Part shown: positions 60,467 through 64,000 of the stretch, piece by piece
How the letters are laid out: each line of letters begins with the position of its first letter
How positions within the stretch are numbered: the first letter of the stretch is position 1
Origin: JANLSE01 sp038214135
GTDB lineage: Bacteria; Chloroflexota; Chloroflexia; Chloroflexales; Roseiflexaceae
Length of the DNA: 64,000 nucleotides
Assembly (NCBI GenBank): GCA_038214135.1
Contig: JBBQSD010000006.1
Coordinates: 36,396 to 100,395, forward strand
Reading direction: 5' to 3'
Made by a program: the position numbers and the translations under genes
The notes under the pieces: generated by a model
Seen by the model: only the letters and a program-made list of their open reading frames with translations
Databases searched by the model: none
What the model was told of the DNA's origin: nothing

Positions 60467-61384
60467 ATGCGGATTCTTATTACAGGAATTGGTGGACGAT
60501 TGGCGGGGCTGGTTGGTGCAGTACTAGCTGCCCGCCCAGAGACACATGTGATCGGATTGGGTGGTTCGGTTCCTGGTTTCGATCAGATTGAAACCATTGC
60601 GGGTATGCCACAGGGCCATGAACTAGCTGCAACAATGCAGGAGCTAGCGCCTGATGTTGTCATCCATCTCGACCAACCCGGCGAGGAACGCTGGGATGCA
60701 GCACGAGCAGGCCAGATCCAGACGATTGATCTATTACGCGCCTGTGTGGCGGCTCGGGTGAGGCGCGTGGTGCTGCGGAGTAGCACACTCGTCTATGGGG
60801 CCTCTGCCGATAACCCGGCATTTCTGCCAGAGACAGCGGCACTCATTCCGGCAGCTTCACCTGGATTGCAGACGGATTATGTTGCCATTGAACAGATCGC
60901 GGCTGAGTATGCGGCCAAGAATCCAGCCATGGCAATCGTGAGTTTACGCTGTGCGCCGATTGTCGGCCAGGGTGCGACATCACCACTGGCGACATATCTG
61001 CGTCGCCCGCGCCCATTGACCCTGGCCGGATTTGACCCACGCATTCAGCTTCTGCATCCCGATGATATGGTGGTGGCATTTGCGCTAGCAGCCCTTGGCA
61101 CTGCACAGGGAGCCTTCAATCTTGCGGCCAGCGATCTCCTGTTGCTCTCACAAGCCATTTTGTTGGCTGGTCGGAAGCCTACCTCGCTGCCATCAGCCGC
61201 GTTCAGCGGATTACGGCTGGTGCAACCGGTGACGAGATTACTACGCGCACAGTTGCCCTTCGACGCGGCCTTTTTGCAGTTTGCCTGTGTTGCCGATACG
61301 CAGCGGGCCAAGATGGAACTGGGCTGGAGCCCTCAGCATACGGCAGCTGAGGCGGTACGTCAGTTGATGAATATGGAGAACTGA
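60467..61384 (+). CDS. Atypical extended SDR (NAD-dependent epimerase family) with YxxxE
   Basis: A 305-residue Rossmann protein. The glycine motif MRILITGIGGRLAGLVGAVL is normal; DVVIHLDQPGEERWDAARAG and VVLRSSTLVYGASADNPAFL follow. The active-site Tyr138 is present, but the lysine four residues on is Glu142 (codon GAA, 60890-60892). The latter half includes RPRPLTLAGFDPRIQLLHPD and terminal ELGWSPQHTAAEAVRQL. It may bind a dinucleotide without classic SDR chemistry, as in sensor or complex-I-associated atypical SDRs. ATG at 60467 is preferred; GGGGGC upstream. It lies between lysS and a PlsC-like gene one base away, so the latter two are coupled. Confidence 0.8.
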   Translation: MRILITGIGGRLAGLVGAVLAARPETHVIGLGGSVPGFDQIETIAGMPQGHELAATMQELAPDVVIHLDQPGEERWDAARAGQIQTIDLLRACVAARVRRVVLRSSTLVYGASADNPAFLPETAALIPAASPGLQTDYVAIEQIAAEYAAKNPAMAIVSLRCAPIVGQGATSPLATYLRRPRPLTLAGFDPRIQLLHPDDMVVAFALAALGTAQGAFNLAASDLLLLSQAILLAGRKPTSLPSAAFSGLRLVQPVTRLLRAQLPFDAAFLQFACVADTQRAKMELGWSPQHTAAEAVRQLMNMEN

Positions 61385-61385
61385 G

Positions 61386-62504
61386 ATGCAGAACGAACCA
61401 GAATCAGAAGAGATCGAGATCGCGTTCGATACAACCCCGAGCCCGCAGGAACAGGCCGCTGAGGCAATCCAGGAGCTTGAGGTCGAGATTCGTAATCACG
61501 AGGCAACCACGCCCGATGCCCAGCATATTGCGCTTGATCTGCTGAGATTGGTGCGCGAGAATACCGCACGATTGGGAGCGCAAGCAGCCGAACGCGTCCA
61601 GGCTATCCTCAAAGATGGCATGAGTAGCGATTATCTCGATCCAGATTTCTGGCGCGGGCTGGGTATGGTGCTGGATTACCAGTTCAAGGAGATCCAGGCA
61701 CTTATTCAGCGGCGGGTGAAGGGCGAGTACAGCACCGACGCATATGGCAAAGATGATGAGGTTGTCGAGTTGGTGCGCCCATTTGCCGGATTTCTGTATC
61801 GCACCTGGTGGCGGGTAACAACGATTGGCCTAGAGCATGTGCCATCGGATGGCGGCGTGTTGCTGGTTGCCAATCAATCGGGCGTGTTGCCATGGGATAG
61901 CGCCATGATTGCGACGGCTATTCTGGAGGAACATTCTACCCCGAGAGTAGCGCGGACACTCCACCAGCGTTGGATGAGTGCCATCCCGGTGCTGGCACCT
62001 GCATTGGCGGCGCTTGGGCAGGTACCAGCATTGCCAGAGAATGCCAGGCGACTGCTGGAGGAGGGCGAGATCGTCAGTGTGTTTCCCGAAGGGCCACGCG
62101 GAGCCGCTAAACTATTCCGCGATCGCTATAAGCTGGCTGGATTTGATGCAGCCGAATTTGTGCGAGCAGCATTGCAGGCCAATGCACCAATTATTCCGCT
62201 CGTGGTGATTGGGGCCGAGGAAACCTACCCGGTGCTTGCTAATCTTGATCGGGTTGCCAAATTGCTTGGGCTTCCATTTCTGCCAATTACACCATTGTTT
62301 CCCTGGCTTGGCCCGCTAGGCCTCATCCCACTGCCAAGTAAATGGACGATAGTGTTCGATGCCCCACTCGACATAAGCGGCTTGGATGCATCGGCGGCAG
62401 ATGATCCAGCGATTGTTACCCGGTTGGCAGAAGCACTGCGAATGCGGATCGAGTCGCTGCTCAAACGTGGCCTGGCAGAACGACCATCGGTGTTTCTGGG
62501 ATAG
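61386..62504 (+). CDS. PlsC-like lysophospholipid acyltransferase with catalytic His replaced
   Basis: A 372-residue protein. An acidic helical N-terminus (1-130) precedes the acyltransferase domain: block I LLVANQSGVLPWDSAMIATA, block II TPRVARTLHQRWMSAIPV, block III SVFPEGPRGAAKLFRDRYKL, block IV NAPIIPLVVIGAEETYPVL. In this subfamily block I is NHSGxLPxD; here Gln164 (codon CAA, 61875-61877) stands where the catalytic His should be, while Asp171 is kept. Otherwise the protein looks well conserved. It may be inactive or use a different mechanism. It starts one base after the SDR stop. Expected at the inner membrane face. Confidence 0.83.
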   Translation: MQNEPESEEIEIAFDTTPSPQEQAAEAIQELEVEIRNHEATTPDAQHIALDLLRLVRENTARLGAQAAERVQAILKDGMSSDYLDPDFWRGLGMVLDYQFKEIQALIQRRVKGEYSTDAYGKDDEVVELVRPFAGFLYRTWWRVTTIGLEHVPSDGGVLLVANQSGVLPWDSAMIATAILEEHSTPRVARTLHQRWMSAIPVLAPALAALGQVPALPENARRLLEEGEIVSVFPEGPRGAAKLFRDRYKLAGFDAAEFVRAALQANAPIIPLVVIGAEETYPVLANLDRVAKLLGLPFLPITPLFPWLGPLGLIPLPSKWTIVFDAPLDISGLDASAADDPAIVTRLAEALRMRIESLLKRGLAERPSVFLG

Positions 62505-62527
62505 CGACGCGATGCATCGCGTCGCTA
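62502..62527. repeat. 26-bp perfect palindrome overlapping the PlsC-like stop
   Basis: TAGCGACGCGATG followed by CATCGCGTCGCTA; the first three bases are the stop codon. A related sequence, GACGCGATGAATCGCATCGC, lies at 8601-8620 at the end of the NB-ARC gene. In both cases the repeat lies between convergent genes. Confidence 0.85.
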
Positions 62528-62542
62528 CCAAGGACACCACGA

Positions 62543-63595
62543 TTACCTGGGTGGGCCGTTATGCTCGATGGCTGAGTCGATGCCAGCAGCCCGTTCGAGT
62601 TGGTCGAGCCGTTCGGACACATCGCGACGCCAGTGTTCGGTTTCAACCTGTTCGCGGCGGATGCGATAGAGCACTTCTTCGATCAATCGCCGATTGCCCC
62701 CCAGCCGATCCGCGATGATTCCGAACAGAAAAATAACAAACCCAAGCGTTAATGATGTGCCGCCAACAACCAGTGCTTGTTCATTCGTATCTGGGAAATT
62801 ATTGACAAGTTGGCGCATGATATAGACATACAAGGCTCGCCCAAGGAACAGGATTCCCGCGAGCAGGAATGGCGCAGCCAGGTATGTGAATGTCTTAAGC
62901 GGCTCATAGGTTGTGTATGTTCGAGCAATTGTTGCAGCCTGGCGCTTGATAAAGTTCCAGTTGCCACGATGCAGCCGTGATGGGCGTTCAACACGGTTGA
63001 TTGTAATCGGAACGGTTGAGATCGTCAGGCGGCGCTTGCCAGCCTGAATGAGATTTTCGACCGTATATGAGAAATCGGTTGTTACGAATGTGCGTAGGGC
63101 GGCTTCACGGGAAAGCGCACGGAACCCGCTGACGGTATCGGCCACATCGGTTTCAGAGGCCCAGCGCACAACCCCGCTGCCAACTGACTGTAAGGCTTTT
63201 TTAAGGGGCGAGAAATATGCGACATTCTGGGTTTGCCGGTCGCCGATCACCAGATCGGCCTGCCCAGCCAGGATCGGCGCAATCAGGCGTGGAATCTCGT
63301 GGCCTGGGTATTGGTTATCGCCATCAGTATTGACGATGATATCGGCGCCAAGGCGTAACGCTGTGTCGATGCCCGTCTGATACGCTGTTGCAAGCCCTTT
63401 ACGGCTGGTATGGCGCACAACATGATCGGCACCATGCGCCAATGCAACCGCCACCGTGTCGTCGGTGCAGCCATCATCAATGATCAGAACCTCAATCTGG
63501 TCCGCACCCACAATCACGCGAGGGATCTCAGCCAGTACTGTAGCGATTGATTCGGCCTCGTTCAGAACCGGGATCTGGATGATCACTTTCATCAT
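62543..63595 (-). CDS. Dpm1-like family 2 glycosyltransferase with C-terminal membrane helices
   Basis: A 350-residue protein. The GT-A domain has VIIQIPVLNEAESIATVL, EVLIIDDGCTDDTVAVAL, the DxD-type VNTDGDNQYPGHEIPRLIAP, and DVADTVSGFRALSREAA, like polyprenyl-phosphate mannosyl/glucosyl transferases (DPM1, GtrB). Two helices follow (FTYLAAPFLLAGILFLGRAL at about 238-257 and LTLGFVIFLFGIIADRLGG at about 280-298). A charged C-terminal coiled region (RIRREQVETEHWRRDVSERL) ends it. It probably makes a lipid-linked sugar for transfer outside. The upstream site is weak. Convergent with the acyltransferase. Confidence 0.9.
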   Translation of the reverse strand: MMKVIIQIPVLNEAESIATVLAEIPRVIVGADQIEVLIIDDGCTDDTVAVALAHGADHVVRHTSRKGLATAYQTGIDTALRLGADIIVNTDGDNQYPGHEIPRLIAPILAGQADLVIGDRQTQNVAYFSPLKKALQSVGSGVVRWASETDVADTVSGFRALSREAALRTFVTTDFSYTVENLIQAGKRRLTISTVPITINRVERPSRLHRGNWNFIKRQAATIARTYTTYEPLKTFTYLAAPFLLAGILFLGRALYVYIMRQLVNNFPDTNEQALVVGGTSLTLGFVIFLFGIIADRLGGNRRLIEEVLYRIRREQVETEHWRRDVSERLDQLERAAGIDSAIEHNGPPR

Positions 63596-63726
63596 TGAGC
63601 CTACGTTATGTCATTTCGCGCATCTGGAAATCATTGTAGCGGAAGGCCTCGCTTTTTGCAATATGAACCGCCTGAACGACACCTGAGTGCTTGGCGATTT
63701 CATACGTTTGGGAGATGATAGTCTTC

Positions 63727-63821
63727 AGGAGACAGGAGACAGGAGACAGGTTCCGCTCATTGTATGCAAAGAAGCGTTGAAATTGGTGTATTCAGAATTC
63801 TGACTCCTGACTCCTGAATAC
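63727..63821. repeat. AGGAGAC tract and CTGACTC heptamer tract
   Basis: AGGAGAC repeated three times with AGG (63727-63750), then ATTCTGACTCCTGACTCCTG and AATAC (63797-63821), identical in core to units of the 11158-11391 minisatellite. No gene is seen in 63596-63876. Confidence 0.8.
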
Positions 63822-63839
63822 AAAAAGGAGTCTCCCCCA

Positions 63840-64000
63840 GTCAATTACCCAGGACGAACGCTCCTGGGCTTGTACCTCAATCGAGAGTCGAAGACTCACG
63901 ACTGGACACCATCGGCTGATTGACGGCAGCCCGCTGAATATTGATCGCCGCGTTGTCATCCGCAGGGGATGCGAATTGACACACCACACAACAAAAATGG
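63840..64000 (-). mobile_element. tnpB: Right (3') end of an IS200/IS605-type tnpB element
   Basis: On the minus strand the window opens inside a frame reading FCCVVCQFASPADDNAAINI, then QRAAVNQPM and a stop at 63877-63879. CxxC followed by D-x-NAA-x-NI is the end of the zinc ribbon and RuvC-III motif of TnpB. After the stop come GGTACAAG, the hairpin CCCAGGA-GCGTTCG-TCCTGGG (63868-63848) and TAATTGAC, matching IS605-family right ends. The element boundary is probably near 63840. The 3' end of its guide RNA would cover the hairpin. Most of tnpB and the left end are outside the window; tnpA status unknown. Confidence 0.8.

Overview
The window reads as chromosome of a Chloroflexota bacterium, probably class Chloroflexia. 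This rests on overall protein character: a short RpoD with no region 1.1, an NB-ARC/TPR regulator, a Uxs/RmlC sugar set, many Chloroflexi-style lipoproteins and dispersed palindromic repeats. I cannot name a genus. Base composition is even, slightly above 50% GC, with mixed coding strands. No rRNA operon, prophage or CRISPR array was seen.

Layout. 1-13.2 kb: a cut gatD-like gene, a GT2 glycosyltransferase, an aldo/keto reductase, an M24 peptidase, a RIO kinase, a REC-PAS-GGDEF-EAL protein, folD and an NB-ARC regulator. These are followed by a decaying stretch with a long minisatellite, a small membrane protein, and remnants of an adenylosuccinate synthetase and an Rpn-type nuclease. 13.2-27.2 kb: mostly housekeeping and surface genes. 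They are a malectin lipoprotein-like secreted protein, transketolase, rpoD, a Sak4-like ATPase, a phosphodiester glycosidase, an MBL hydrolase plus TetR pair behind an operator-overlapped promoter, an M42 peptidase, a TPR membrane protein, a GH18 protein, an ECF sigma factor, a PfkB kinase and tRNA-Gly(TCC).

27.2-55.8 kb is one large exopolysaccharide locus of about 28 kb. It holds nucleotide-sugar enzymes (rmlC-like, uxs, a DegT aminotransferase, an SDR epimerase), a phosphoglycosyl transferase, a WecG-type transferase, six further glycosyltransferases, two hexapeptide acyltransferases, a Wzx flippase, a Wzy polymerase, a Wzz-like chain-length protein, a BY-kinase-like ATPase and two lipoproteins, one of them a glycoside hydrolase. 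Embedded in it (30.2-36.3 kb) is a complete partner-switching module: a STAS protein, a GAF-PP2C (RsbU/SpoIIE-type) phosphatase, an RsbW-type kinase and a CheY-like receiver. The neighbouring WecG glycosyltransferase carries two fused C-terminal STAS domains. This suggests that STAS phosphorylation controls a committed glycosyltransferase directly, not a sigma factor. The same operon holds a nucleotidyltransferase/phosphoglycosyl-transferase fusion in which both active sites look degenerate. I regard this module as the most interesting part of the window.

55.8-64 kb: a UgpC/MalK-type ATPase with a LacI repressor, then greA (with a structured leader), a structured greA-lysS intergenic region, lysS, an atypical SDR, a PlsC-like acyltransferase, a Dpm-like GT2 and, at the right edge, the 3' end of an IS200/IS605-type tnpB element with its terminal hairpin. 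Several enzymes lack a residue normally regarded as catalytic (FolD, PlsC-like, two SDRs, the BY-kinase); each is listed as a separate observation.
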